From assembly GCA_946902985.2 (NCBI GenBank), contig OX336388.2, positions 231,056,467 through 231,120,466 on the forward strand: DNA of 64,000 nt. Reading direction: 5' to 3'. Each line of letters begins with the position of its first letter. Position 1 is the stretch's first letter. Below, in pieces: positions 21,359-32,997 of this stretch. The position numbers and the translations under genes are program-made. Source of the DNA: Meconema thalassinum (taxonomy: Eukaryota > Arthropoda > Insecta > Orthoptera > Tettigoniidae). Under the pieces are notes generated by a model. The model was not told the origin of the DNA and did not search any database. It worked only from the letters and a program-made list of their open reading frames with translations.

Positions 21359-22710
21359 GTAGATTGTATTTTGTTTAATTTTCTTGTATGGCGCATTAAA
21401 CGGCCTATAATTTGCAACAAACCTTAGTGCCTATCAAGTTTGGCAAACGGTATAGCCAAATTGATGAAGGAACATTGCACGACTGCTACAGTCCAACCCC
21501 CGGATTCGTGAGTTGATGGCACGGATGGATTGCTGAAATAATTGTAATTTCTGGGGAACGACATGGAATCCAATGTGCAGAGTGTCGCTTGCACTAACTA
21601 ACTAGGTGTTTGGTATATCCATCATAACCCGTAGAGAGGGAGGGGGGACTGGTCCAGATTAAGCACAACGTACATAATGAGCTGTTTCGAGCAAATAGTC
21701 CAGAGAGTAATGTTAATGCGCGAGCCGCTTCTCCTTTACAGCCACGTGCGAATAGCCTTATAAAATGTAACATGCTGCAAGATCACACGCCCTCATCAAC
21801 GAAGCAAATGTGTGTCCCTCTACTCAAATCAATTTTTCAATGAACCATCTAACTAAGAGTGCTGCTAAGCTAAGGATACAAGGATGCATGTGAAACAAAT
21901 AGGCTATACGAGTACAGTTTCACTGCCTCTCACACGAACATAGTCTTGGTACACGGTCAAAAAAATGATTAACTCATGCTCATACCTATACACCGCACGG
22001 TACGCTACACTAACTCCTTCGTAGTTTCTACTGCACGACTGTGGATCAACCTGCCGCGCTCTGTCAGAGGAGCAACCCCGTCCAGCTTCAGGCAGCAATG
22101 CCAGCTGTACATATCACAAAAGAAATGAAAGCTGAACTCAACACGTCAAATATTTGAATCCTTATGCTGAGTTATATTCGTGTGTTTAATTCACATTTTA
22201 TTTATTTCCTGTTTAGTTACCTAAAAGTTTTCTTACATCCTTTTAAATGCGCATTGCAAAATCAATATTAGGCTATAGTAATAACTCATCCATGATGCTT
22301 ATCAACATCATCAATATCATCACATCATCATTAGTTTATGTTTTATTAGTGTTTGCATTTCCCTATTATCTCCTTACTTTAGCTATAATTAACTAATTAC
22401 AATAATTCTTCCTACGCCATGCTTACCTGCCATTATATGTATTGTGATCGGATCGGAAATGTATTCCTGTTAGATTTAAGTACCATTGTTAAGTTCTACA
22501 AATAATGTAATAATGTATTAATTGTGAAATCTGGTTAGATGGAAGAGAGGGCCCAATGACCCTAATCTTGCAAGACAAAATAAAGCTATCTATCTATCTA
22601 TCTATCTACAGGAGTCGGTATCCTAAACTATAAAACTTAGTTAAAGTCTAGGATAGCCTCTCTCTATTAGGATAAGATTAAGATAGTACATAATTAATAG
22701 CCATTATTAG
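21359..22710. other. No gene recognised; (ctat)n microsatellite
   Basis: Unassigned sequence with (ctat)n at about 22588-22610. The left TSD of the following SINE (agccattattag) is at 22699-22710. Confidence 0.4.
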
Positions 22711-23212
22711 TTGGTTGGTTCCTCAGTTTAGGGGCTGCGACAACGCGGTAATGTTGCCCGTGTACTTTGGGTGAGTGTAGAACCTGTCTGAAAACCGGTG
22801 TTAATTTTGATGGCTGTATTAGTGTGTTGTCTGTTTTAAATTCAAGGACTGTAGACATCGAATTTTCAAGTAGTTCCTATTGTTGCCGCCAAACGCCACC
22901 GTCAACGACTACTTGATCAGAACAAGGTTACTAGATGCCACCGCAATCGGCCCTGGTGACGAACGTTGGAACCTAAGAGCGTTGGTCAAATTTAACCTAT
23001 AATTTAGCTTCACACAGGTGTAATTAGTGGAAGGTTCTTTAACATGCCATAAATCTATGACATGGGACAGCCGGCTTTACTTCCCCTACGAAGGAAGGCA
23101 TACTGAGGGATTTTTAAAGGTCTTAAAATATCGGACGACTTCGGCCGGGTTTGAACCCGCCATCTTGGGCATAGAAGCTCAGCATGCTACCTACTACGCT
23201 ACCGGAGCCGCC
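22711..23212 (-). mobile_element. Full-length tRNA-headed SINE (family S1)
   Basis: 12-bp TSD agccattattag at 22699-22710 and 23213-23224. The minus-strand head reads ggtagcgtagtaggtagcat (A-box) then gggttcaaacccggc (B-box); the body includes ttctttaacatgccataaat in the opposite sense, and the tail is cagcccctaaactgaggaac plus caac repeats. Copies elsewhere in the window share head, body or tail. Confidence 0.9.
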
Positions 23213-23270
23213 AGCCATTATTAGCGTTTTAATAATTGTTTATAACACTAAATTCCATGTAAATTAAAAC

Positions 23271-23640
23271 TCGGCATTTTTCTAGGTTTGTGCCGTGTCT
23301 TGTGTGGGGTTTCGTCTAGGACACCAGGCTGGCTCATCAGCGGGCTCTTGGTGTCCCCGCCCGGACCCCCACGGAAGTAGCGAACTGCGTGCTACCTTCC
23401 TTTTTATGAAGCGTTCCTGCTTTTCTTTACTGCGAGAACTAATAGCTCAAGTAGCCATAACCTCCCTCGTAAAGCTTCCAAAAAGATGATAACTTATATT
23501 GGCTCTCACGGCCAGTGAATCAAAACTCAGCAATTTTTCTAGGTTTGTGCCGTGTCTGAGTTTTAATTCATTGGCCGTGAAAGCCAATATAAGTTATCAT
23601 CTTTTTGGAAGCCTTCATAGGGAGGTTATGACTGCGTGCA
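23271..23640. repeat. Long imperfect inverted repeat
   Basis: 23449-23530 (cataacctccctcg... through ttcacggccagtgaatc-like sequence) is inverted at 23557-23636, separated by ttctaggtttgtgccgtgtc, which also occurs at about 23280-23300. A non-inverted relative lies at 27640-27840. It looks like a repeat inserted or rearranged head-to-head. Confidence 0.7.
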
Positions 23641-23654
23641 AATAGGCCTACTCG

Positions 23655-24537
23655 AAACTGAACAATTTTGTTGATATCTCTACTTAGTATAAAACCAATT
23701 CCCCGATTCTTGGATGTCACGGGTAAACTCGAGAACCACTGGATGGACGGTTTTCACCATTCTGTAAAGGATATCTCGAGGATGATTTCTGTAGAAAATA
23801 ATAAATTTATGATCAAAGGAAGCCGAGCAGTAACGATTTCAGTGGGAAAGTCGAAAAAAAAATCCTGGCTTCCGAGCACTTTGTAAGCTTACGCTGGGCA
23901 AACCGTTAAAAATATCTAAATACTATGAGTGTAAGAATTGTTCAGCATGACAAGTTCTACAAAAAAGTCCGCGAGAGCATATGTCTATCTTCAATACATC
24001 GCCCACTATAAGTGTTTTTACGTTTTCATTTCTTCTAACCATGCCCATTCAACTACTGAACCGACAGTTGACGAGCTAGCTAAGGGCGAGTCTTATCATC
24101 CCTGTTACAGCCTAGCTAGCGGGCGAACCTATTGCCCCAGATACAGCCAGCAGCAAACCGTTGAGTCGTGTTGAGTTAAGACTTCTGAGAAGGGTGATTG
24201 TGTTTGGAGTTTCCCTGGAAGTGCAACTCGGATTTACTTAATTTCGCCTGTGAAACACAGTCAAGTTAAGATTGGACGGATTCACAGTCAAGTTAAGATT
24301 GGACGGAAGGGGGATTTGTGTTTCATGCACCTCGCCATTCTTAAATTACGTCTTACAGGTATTTGTTGCACATGCATCTCCATGATAATGTAATTAATAG
24401 TCCAGTCAGTGATTTTAACCCGTCATGCCGAGACGTAAAACGGATATTGGTCGTTGTTCATTGACATTGTAAAAAAAGCACTTATCACGTAATGCATTCA
24501 TAACTGTTCCCAGGCGAAGCCGGGTCGGGTTGCTAGT
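23655..24537 (+). mobile_element. Possible Helitron-like non-autonomous element
   Basis: The right end reads cccaggcgaagccgggtcgg then gttgctagtta: a short GC stem-loop just before a CTAG-type terminus, the arrangement of Helitron 3' ends. The left part resembles arthropod repeats containing ccactggatggacggttttc. No Rep/helicase coding is seen and the left border is guessed. A small direct duplication, cacagtcaagttaagattgg, lies at about 24256-24305. Confidence 0.35.
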
Positions 24538-25014
24538 TAATATTATAAAGTCCAATTGTTCTTCATAAAATCATCTGGTCCCTTCTATTCCCCGACATTG
24601 TATGGATATTAATGAACTAATGTCTCCAAATACACAGCAATAGGCTATAACTCAACACAATAATATTAACTTTCTGAAATGTAACTCACACTCGGATACT
24701 AATAGAATGGCAACTAACAATTGGTGTATTTTTGGAAAAGGATAAGGAAAGATACTGCTACACCCATCTGCCTATCTGGAAAGCTTGCCCATTCAGTAAG
24801 TGTTCAGTTAGGCTAAGGCTAAAAAAAAAAAAAAAAAATACACGAGTGACAAATTCTTCCTAATTAGTAAATATCAGCTTATATAATCTTTTCATCTGTC
24901 ATCAATCCGAAGATTGGCTTCATTCGAAATTAAAACCTTCAACAAACATATTTTTATTATTTGACTCTGGGGGTGGATTGTACTCCATGGTCACCCCTCC
25001 GTAGTTACGCCACT
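24538..25014. other. No gene recognised
   Basis: Unassigned, with a poly-A run near 24820. The segment gtagttacgccactg near 24998 recurs at 31810-31827, a small repeat of unknown nature. Confidence 0.35.
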
Positions 25015-26420
25015 GATCATCATCATTCATATTGTAAAGGCTAATGCCTTGTCGATGCAACCACACTCTTCTGTCGTTGGTGGTTCGTTTCAGTTCCATG
25101 TAATTGTCACATCCCATTCTATTCTTGATGTCTTCCAAATACTTCGTCCTAGGCCGTCTTCCTTTCTTTCCCAGCATTTTCCCTTCAAGAATGTTAACGA
25201 TCAAAGTGTTGTGTCTGATGACATGTCCAATAACTTTTATTTTTCTCTTTCCCATTTCCTTCATTAATCTTCTCTCTTCTTTGACTTCCCCTTAAAACTT
25301 CCAGGTTGGTTTTTCTTTCCATCCAGCTCGTTCTTGTAATTTTCTTACACCTATATTCATATGTTTGCTGGATAGAATGTTTTTCTTAGTCATAAATGCC
25401 TGTTTCGCCAATGCAATCCTTGTCTTCACTTCCATTAAGCATCTATTGTCTTCTGTGATTATACTACCGAGATAACAAAACTGTTTTACTTGTTCAATTC
25501 TCAAGTCATCAATTTTTATATTGGTTTTCCCCCCAGGGGCTCACATCTAGTGGGACGTGGGTTGGCGACCACGGGGCCCCAGCTGAGTCCGGCATTGCTT
25601 CCACTTACTTATGCCGGGCTCCTCTCTTGTCTTCTTTCCTGTCGACCTCCCTTCGTCATCTCTTGTTCTCTTCCGACCCAGACGGTAGTAGGGTATCCGA
25701 GGCCTGGGGAGTCTCTTCCTTTCCCGCCTTAATTGACCCTTGTCTCATCTTTTCTGATTCCCTCCTTCTGCGAGGCGTCAGCCTTTTTTTTTTCTTTTCA
25801 TGTAATCTCCTGCCTTCTGCTCAAGGCCCTCAAGGAGGCAGGGTGTGTGTAGCCCCACCTCTTCTGGTGCACCCTGGATATTGTTACACCCTCCGGGGCT
25901 CACGGCTGGTGAGTTCGGGAGTTGGCGACCCAGAGGGATTCCTGAGCTGGGTCCGTGTTCCCCTTTTGTCCCTTACCTGTGGGGTGGACCCTCTCCCCTT
26001 TCACTTTCCTATCTGCCTTTCATGGCTCTCCTTCCTTCCAAGTCCCTCAATCCGCATTTTTCGAGGGTTGAGGGCATTTCTTTACCTCCTGTCCCTTATT
26101 TGACTTATTCTGCTTTTGTTTTCCATTTCTTCTTCTAGTATATAAGTTAGTAGTTAGTTTTAGTTATAGTTTACATTTCATTATCATTTCCACAATCACC
26201 CAAACCATTAGGGGCCGATAACCTAGATGTTAGGCCCCTTAAAACAACAGTTCTCATCATCATCATCATCATCATCACTTTTAATTTCCATAGTTTTAAG
26301 TGTGTCTGATAGGAATCGCAGCATTTTATTCATTACTTTTTCGGAGTCTGCAAACATTACGATGTCATCAGCAAATCTCATACAATGTATCCTTTCCCCA
26401 TCATCATTATCAGAATGAAA
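25015..26420 (-). pseudogene. LINE family E, split by an R insertion
   Basis: Minus strand: the part at 26420-26281 encodes MRFADDIVMFADSEKVMNKM (RT catalytic FADD). After the R insertion, 25530-25020 encodes TNIKIDDLRIEQVKQFCYLG, KQAFMTKKNILSS, GKRKIKVIGHVIRHNT and KNRMGCDNYMELK. A frameshift or deletion lies near 25290. Closely similar to 13560-14035. The 3' border near 25015 ends in (atc)-type sequence. Confidence 0.8.
25535..26280 (+). mobile_element. Retroposon R, longest copy
   Basis: It starts at aggggctcacatctagtggg and ends at taggccccttaaaacaacag plus (atc)n. Two related halves: ggggctcacatctagtggga...ttggcgaccac in the first, ggggctcacggctggtgagt...ttggcgaccca in the second, so R is a dimer. 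The halves are joined by tct/cct-rich spacers and a taagttagtagttagttt segment precedes the end. No TSD was evident here. Confidence 0.8.
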
Positions 26421-27639
26421 ATCTGTACAGAAACCTGGAGATAAATATCCCTTGTGAACTGTTCACCTTGGCATTGGTCTCTCGCGCCGGTAGTTACATT
26501 GAGCTCATGACGTAACTGTGTACCCTTTTCTTCTCCCCTCCTCCCCGCCCCCCTTTACCATAAAATAATGCATGCATAGTATTGTAGAGAAAATGATCAT
26601 AAAGATAAGTCCAAAAGGCAAACACAGAAACACATGAAGCACAAGGAGGGAGATACCGTATATACGTGCACAAAACAAAACAGTCTGTTAAAGACGTACT
26701 AACGCTGTGTGTGTGTAGTAGTAGTAGCAGTGGCCATTATCAGGAAACCATAGTCGTCACTTCCTCGCATAAGATTTTATGGCAATGTTCGTTTTTTTAT
26801 TTTATTATTGTACCAGGTCGCACGACGATGTTTAACAATACCTTATTGACGAAACGGCAGCAAGGTTGAATGTATCTCATAAAATACTCTTATTACCTCG
26901 TAGCATCGTGTGTGTGGTGAGTGTGTGTGTGTGTGTGTGTTAATAAAAGAAAGGGAGCAAGGGGGGGGGGGGGGGAAGGAAGGGCAAAAGAAAAAAGAAC
27001 GAGAAAGAGGAAACCAGATGTTAAAAATAACATTTTGTTTGATATCTATATTGTTTGATATAACACAATAAAGATGATATGGCTGATATTTATATGGGTT
27101 TATGAGGGTACTTTGAAGGCGAAGCTATGCTGTTTGTGGAGGAACAGGAAGAGATTTCTATCCGTATAACAACGGAAGAGATGTGCTTAAATACGAAATT
27201 ACCAACCGCTGTGTTGTGCGACCAATAATTCTCGCTACAAAACAAAGAAGGCCAGTTTCTCTTACTGAGTAGCGGGTGTCTATTCTGAGAATGTCTGCGT
27301 GATATGAACCCTAAATTGATCGGCGTTGCTCCAGATTAGGGCGGGGTGTCAAAAGGTATCTCTATCCCGCGATGGTATTCATCACTTAAGTGGTTCCGAA
27401 ATGCCCAATATCTTCAAAATGTTCGAGATTTCATTGTATGCGTTGAGGATCATTCGCTTTGTAACGGTATATTTTATTTTCTTCATTTCTAGGGACCCTG
27501 TCTTCAGAACGGAGAAATAAAATGTTCAAAGCGGTGTAAAAATATAATGAGTGTGCTTAATAGGGCCTAGCAATGTGTACGGTGCACGGATTTGGTTAAT
27601 TAATGCAGGAATTACAAACGATTATATTGTAGATGGTAT
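26421..27639. other. No gene recognised; microsatellites
   Basis: (gt)n at about 26920-26940 and a G run at 26964-26977; otherwise unassigned. Confidence 0.4.
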
Positions 27640-27840
27640 ATTGGCTTTCACGGCCAGTGAATTAAAACTCAGCAATTATTCTAGGTGTGTGCCGTGTCTT
27701 GTGTGGGGTTTCGCCTAGGACACCAAGCTGGCCGGACCCCCACAGGAGTAGCGAACTGTGCACTACCTCCCTTTTTATGAAGCGCACCTGCGTCTAAACG
27801 CTCAAGCGGCCATAACCTCCCTATGAAGGCTTCCAGTGGG
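27640..27840 (+). repeat. Relative of the 23.3-23.6 kb repeat
   Basis: Contains ttggctttcacggccagtga, ctaggtgtgtgccgtgtctt, ggtttcgcctaggacaccaa and cataacctccctatgaaggc in one orientation, matching pieces of 23271-23640. Dispersed repeat of unknown class. Confidence 0.6.
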
Positions 27841-27934
27841 GTTCCGGGCGGGAAACCTAAGAGCCCGCCGATGAGCTAATGCCAGTACAATAATTAGGAG
27901 GCTCGCTAAACGATTCAAGGAAACAGGCTCCGAA

Positions 27935-27970
<36 letters not shown>

Positions 27971-28642
27971 GATTGGTCAACGTTGTGTCCTTACAGAACG
28001 AAAATTAGATGAGATTGTTGTCCATTCTTTCATCAGGAGATGTCAGGTGTGTTACAAAAGAGGGAGGACATTTTCAGCATCGGCTATGGGCACTGTAAGT
28101 ACACATTATTGAACATATTTAGTAAAAGTGCGCGCCACTACTGGCTGAACCGTGTACACGCGCCCGCGATCAGCGCCAGACACAGCCGGCTTAGCTTGCA
28201 CATGGATAATGACCCTGGCGTGCCTCGCTCGGAAGTGATGGGCTCCATCACAGCAGCGCTGTACAGCTTTTCCCGGAGCGGGTAGCTGGTGAACGATGTG
28301 TTATTTCCGTATACAAATACAAATCTATATAAAATAAGTGAGTTAATCTACGTATTTCACAGTCATACAGCATAACTTTTTGATGTATAAGGATTACATC
28401 GCGACCAAGAACTACATTTCCTAACCACCCCGAGCCGAGAAAAAGTTACCTTACAACAATGATAACAACTTTGTTTCTTGGACATACGCAATTTTAAAAT
28501 TAATAAACCACTTATACAACAATCCAATGTATATTGTGTTAAAATTTGAATTCGATCTGATGACGGGTTTGTGAGATAATAATTCTTAAATGTGACGCAT
28601 GGTTGAAACACGCTTAAAAACGGGCACTTTTTGTATTCCAAC
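27841..28642. other. No gene recognised; (aat)n run
   Basis: (aat)n at about 27938-27970; GC-richer DNA at 28120-28290 without recognisable coding. 28630-28642 is the 3' target-site copy for the next LINE. Confidence 0.4.
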
Positions 28643-31117
28643 TCACACTCACTCACTCCGTTGGCTTTTCTGGGACGTGACGATCCCGTGCCGCTCTCAC
28701 TATCTGCCTCCATTTCCTCCTATCCAGCGCAGTATTTTCCCAAACAGTAATACCCATTTGTCTGCAGTCGGAGGTCACCTCATCTTGACATCTACTCCTA
28801 AGTCTTCCAGGGGGTCTCGAGCCTTCGATCTTCTTCTCATACACCTGGCGAACTATTCTGGCAGCGTCCATTCTGATAACATGCCCTGCCCATTGCAGCC
28901 GTTTCGCTTTCATGACGTCCACTACTCTGGGTTGATTGGCCAACTTGTACAGCTCATGATTTGATCTGAGAACCCATCTTTGTGTTTCCTGGTCAAAGAT
29001 GGGGCCGAAAATTTTTCTATATATCTTGTTTTCGAAGACTGTAAGTTGGCGTTCCTCCCTTTTGGTCACACTCCATGTTTCGGCTCCGTATAGCAGTACC
29101 GGCCTGATGATCGTGTTGTATAGTTTTAGTTTTGTTTCCCTGGTCAAAAGTTTGGAGGAAAGTAATTTATGCAGGGAAAAGTAAACTTTGTTTGCATTCC
29201 GCAATCTAATTTGGTGTTCAACTTGTCTTCTATTGCAGTCATTTATATTTACCCCAAGGTATTTGAAGTTTGGCGTGTTCTTAAAGGTAAAATTGCCTAT
29301 ATGAAGGTTGTTGCGTTGGTCTGTAGTCATGTTTTCTCTCTGTATGATCATGTATTCTGTTTTCTCTTCATTAATCTTTAGACCTATTTTTGCAGCAGTT
29401 TCATTTAATTTCCTGAATAAAGCTTCAATTTCTCCTCCATTATTTCCTATTAATACAATGTCATCTGCATATGCCAGGATGTTGTGTTTGTTATCTGCTA
29501 GGTCTCCAGTTGCAGCTTCTTTGGTTTCCCGAATTACTTTTTCCAGAACGATGTTGAAGAGAAGTGGGGAGAGCGCATCACCTTGTTTTAGTCCTGTTCT
29601 GTTTTCAAAACCGTCTGATACGGATCCACAGTGTGTCACTTTGCTCACTGTCTCCTCCATACACATTTTGACCAGGCTGATAAGTTCCTGTGGGATTCCG
29701 TACTCTGCCATAATTTCCCACACCGTTTCTCTGTGGACTGAGTCATAGGCCTTTTGGAAGTCAATAAATAGGTAATGGACGTTTTTGTTATATTCCCAAA
29801 CTTTTTCATTGATTGTCTTAATACAAAATATATTGTCTGTTGTTGATCTGTTTTTACGGAAACCATTCTGATAGTCTCCTATTATATCTTCGGTGTATGG
29901 AATTAGACGTTGTAATATTATGTGCGACAGTAATTTGTAAGCTGTGACAAGTAGGGATATTCCTCTGTAATTTTCGCAGTTATGTTTATCTCCTTTCTTA
30001 TGTATTGGAACAATAATTGCTTCCTTCCATTCATCCGGTATTTGTTCCTCGCGCCATATTTTCAGGATAAGTTTATGCAGTTTTTCATGAAGCTTCTCAC
30101 CCCCATATTTCAGCAATTCAACTGGTATACCGTCAGATCCAGCAGCTTTGTGGTTTTTCAGTTTCTTCAGACTGCTGGTTACCTCTTCATATGAAGGATC
30201 ATTTATGAAAGGTTCTACCGTTGAAAGAGTGGTTCTCTCCAATTTGTTGTCTGGTTCAGGGCAGTTCAGTAAGTGGTCAAAGTACTCTTTCCAAGCCTGT
30301 AATATGTGGGTTGTTCCTGCAATGATGTTACCATTGTTGTCGTGGAGAACTGCTGATCGCGGTTGGTAACCTTTCTTAATGTTATTCACCGTCCCATATA
30401 CTTTACGGATGTTGTTCTCCTTCTGGTCATTCTCAATACTCTCTAACATATGTTTAAGGTAAAGCTTCTTTTCTTTTCGTAAGGTTATGCTTGTTTCTCT
30501 TCGTGTTTCCCTGTAGTGCTGTTCCAATTCTTCATTTCTCCTGTCCTGTAGCCATGCTTTCCTTGCTGAGATGCTAGCTGCTACTGCTGTTTTGCATGTA
30601 CCATTAAACCATTTCTTCTTTCGTTCCACTTTTGGTAATGCGTTTTTAGCTGATTCTTGAATCACCTTCTTGATACCCTTCCACAATCTATTAATATCTG
30701 TAGTTCCACTTTCATCCACTTCTTCTCCTACTTCATCAAGTACGCCAAACCTGTTGCTCACTTCCACTTGGTACTGACAAGTTTGAGGAGTTTCCTTTAA
30801 TGCTTGTAGATCATATTGTATTGCGCGCCCTTGTTGTTTGTGGTGAGTTTTCAGTTTCACCTCCATGGATGCAACCAGCAAGTTGTGGTCAGAGCCTATG
30901 TCAGCTCCCCGGTAAGCACGAATATCAGTAATGGCGCTTCTGTGTCGATTTGAAATTAGTATATGGTCAATTTGGTTTGCCGTCTTTCCATCTGCTGAAT
31001 ACCATGTTTCCTTATGTATATCCTTGTGTGGGAACGTCGTACTCCTGACATTCATGCTTTCTGATTCTGCAAATGAGATCATTCTAAGCCCATTTTCAGA
31101 GGTTTCCTCATGAAGGC
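28643..31117 (-). mobile_element. RTE-like LINE, 5'-truncated, youngest in window
   Basis: The 13-bp TSD gttggaayacaaa (minus-strand reading) lies at 31118-31130 and 28630-28642 with one difference. The inserted 2475 bp begins inside the endonuclease and ends with gtgagtgagtgtga after the stop codon, a short tandem tail typical of RTE elements. No stop or frameshift was seen in the ORF, unlike every other LINE here. Confidence 0.9.
28653..31117 (-). CDS. Endonuclease (C-terminal part)-reverse transcriptase, uninterrupted
   Basis: About 820 codons. EN end: NGLRMISFAES, NQIDHILISNRHRSAI and IGSDHNLLVAS. A linker with KKKWFNGTCK follows. RT: KAAGSDGIPVELLK, DEWKEAIIVPIHKKGDKHNC, NYRGISLLVTAYKLLS, DYQNGFRKNRST, FIDFQKAYDSV, GLKQGDALSPLLFNIVLEKV and catalytic YADD (about 29465). 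Post-RT: FKYLGVNI, LLYGAETWSVT, RLQWAGHVIRM and DRRKWRQIV. The N-terminal two-thirds of EN and the true start are missing. The open frame continues upstream into flanking DNA from a TTG, not an ATG. Expected role is target-primed reverse transcription; without a full EN and promoter it is probably inactive. Confidence 0.9.
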
Positions 31118-31130
31118 TTTGTGTTCCAAC

Positions 31131-31574
31131 TGCGATAACAAATATTAAAATATAAATTAAAAAATCCAAACCTACATGAACTAACGTAAAATAGAACGAC
31201 GAAAATGTTGATGTTATTGGATTTTATGTAGGTCTATTGGTTACTTAACCAACAACCTTCAAACTCGAGTGCACATAATACTTTGGCTGACAGTAGGCAA
31301 AGAGCAAAATTCAAAAACAAAAGGAAAAGCAGAAAACATACACAAATCCAAAGACAAATCTAAAAGCAAAATCGAAAACTAAAAGCAAACGCAGACAACA
31401 AACCCAAAACAGAAAACACTAAACAGAATTGAAAAATAAAAGCGGAAAACAAACACGAAACCAAAATCACCAAGCAAAATTGAAAAACAAAAGCGTTAAA
31501 CAGACACAAAACCAAAAACCAAAAACACAAAAGCAAACCAGGTAGAAAACAACAAACACAAGACCAAAAACGCA
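31131..31574. repeat. A-rich degenerate tandem repeat
   Basis: From about 31300, blocks such as gaaaaacaaaagcgttaaac and agacacaaaaccaaaaacc recur roughly every 50 bp with substitutions. The minus strand therefore has a long hydrophobic-looking frame without biological meaning. 31131-31300 is unassigned. Confidence 0.6.
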
Positions 31575-31750
31575 GTATTTGTGGGGCGTGGTGGCGTGTT
31601 GGCCTCTCACCAAGGTGGACTGGGTTCGATTCCCGGTCATTGCATGTGAGATTTTCGAAGTGAAATGCCATGCCCTGTGGTTCGGATTCCACGTAAAATG
31701 GAAGTCCCGTGGCTCATAATCACAAGATTCCCGGGCACGTAAAACTTCAA
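31575..31750 (+). mobile_element. tRNA-headed SINE (family S2)
   Basis: ggggcgtggtggcgtgttgg, then gggttcgattcccggtcat (B-box) and tgcatgtgagattttcgaag; same family as 14184-14378. Tail and TSD not resolved. Confidence 0.75.
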
Positions 31751-32185
31751 TATTCCTCTCCTTCCATCAAAAACGCTATATTAGTTGAGATTTGACACCG
31801 CTCACCCCCCTCCTAGTTACGCCACTGCAGTATTGTACCATCCTGAAAATGCGCGACCCACCTCCGTGTGACGCGGGCAGCTATCTATTTCCCCTTGGCA
31901 GTCGCTCATTTCTCCGTGTTATTGAGCAGTGCCGATCTCAAGATGCGATAAGCCACTCCAAAGCCCCCTTGATCCTCGAGGGCGAAGAGCGAGCCGGAGC
32001 ATGGCCCTACCCTCTGTCTGATCACTCGACCCGATAACCACCGACCATATCGCACTTCTGTGCAACATCAATTATATCGACAGGGACGACAGTCAAAAGA
32101 CGAATAACTCGATAAAACAACTTTTCAGTAGAAGCAAACACGTGTTTGCTATTTACTTTCCTTCAACACAACTTGTTATTATCAG
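31751..32185. other. No gene recognised
   Basis: Includes the small repeat cctagttacgccactg also seen near 24998 in inverted form; otherwise unassigned. Confidence 0.35.
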
Positions 32186-32459
32186 TGGATGGGTGAGTGG
32201 TTAACGTGTCGGACTACCAACCCCAAGCTTGCAGGTTCGCTCCTGGTCGTGGTAGGTGATTTTTGAATGGCAACAAAAATTACGACTCGCATGTCATACG
32301 ATGTTGGCATGTTCAAGATCCCATTTGAATTCAGTAGGCCATGTTCATAATGGCAAAATTAATCTCGGGGGTTTCCGCGAACACAAAGTTCAACGATATT
32401 CGGCATGCAAGCTACCCTCTGGGTGTCACATAACAAAGCTTGCACCCGGCACCCGATAT
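32186..32459 (+). mobile_element. tRNA-headed SINE (family S3), first of a tandem pair
   Basis: gggtgagtggttaacgtgtc (A-box region), gcaggttcgctcctggtcgt (B-box), then ttggcatgttcaagatccca and ggcaaaattaatctcggg. It ends at cggcacccgata where the next unit begins directly. Copies at 36567, 44311, 51740 and 60212 end in ggccatacgatattattatt. Confidence 0.8.
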
Positions 32460-32771
32460 GGGTGAGTGGTTAACGTGTCGGATTATTAACCCCAAGCTTG
32501 CAGGTTCGCCCCTGGCCGTGGTAACTGATTTTTGAAAGGTGGCAAAAATACGATACGCATGTCATACGATGTTGGCATGTTAAAGAACCCATTTGAATTC
32601 AGAAGCCGTGTTCATAATGGAAAAATTAATCTCGGGAGTTTCCGCGAACACAAAGTTCCTCATTTCACTACTAGAAAGCGCTTTGGTGTTAAGGGGCTTA
32701 GATATCTAACCTCCTTGGCTTTCATAGTGCTTTCCGAGGCCATGCGATATTATTATTATTATATTAGACTA
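32460..32771 (+). mobile_element. SINE S3, second of a tandem pair
   Basis: Starts tgggtgagtggttaacgtgt immediately after the first copy and continues to ggccatgcgatattattatt. Head-to-tail arrangement without intervening DNA suggests template switching or a dimeric transcript. Confidence 0.8.
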
Positions 32772-32804
32772 TTATCAGTTCATACAGTAAGAAATTGCTG
32801 AAAC

Positions 32805-32945
32805 AATATACGGCAGCAGATATCCCTCATTACAGAATTACAAAGTGTAAACGCTAATTTATTTACACGGTACAACGCCTGTCTGTCAGCAGAAGGAGAA
32901 CATTTTCAACATCTTCCGTGAAAAGGTAAGTTCTTTAATCATGAT
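32805..32945 (+). pseudogene. IS630/Tc-like transposase C-terminal relic
   Basis: One frame reads NNIRQQI, RVNANLFTRYNACLSAEGEHFQHL then a stop, the typical C-terminus of this transposase family (…R..CL...G.HF.HLL). Closely matching DNA lies at 46741-46945 on the minus strand. No catalytic part and no TIRs recognised. Confidence 0.6.
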
Positions 32946-32997
32946 TTGCTAGTGAATTTACCATTATTTAATGTACTCTGTTACGGTTTCTACCTCC

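Noticed and set aside
23668..23886. 72-codon ORF in the Helitron-like region
   Set aside because: No domain, and lies in a repeat-like segment.
31118..31169. Hydrophobic, signal-peptide-like leader in frame with the LINE ORF
   Set aside because: The leader starts at TTG, not ATG, and lies in AT-rich flanking DNA and the TSD, upstream of the LINE's 5' truncation point. Chance open frame.
31360..31692. Minus-strand frame resembling a membrane protein with repeated LLSAF..QFCLV segments
   Set aside because: Generated by an A-rich tandem repeat and a SINE; no ATG-led conserved protein.
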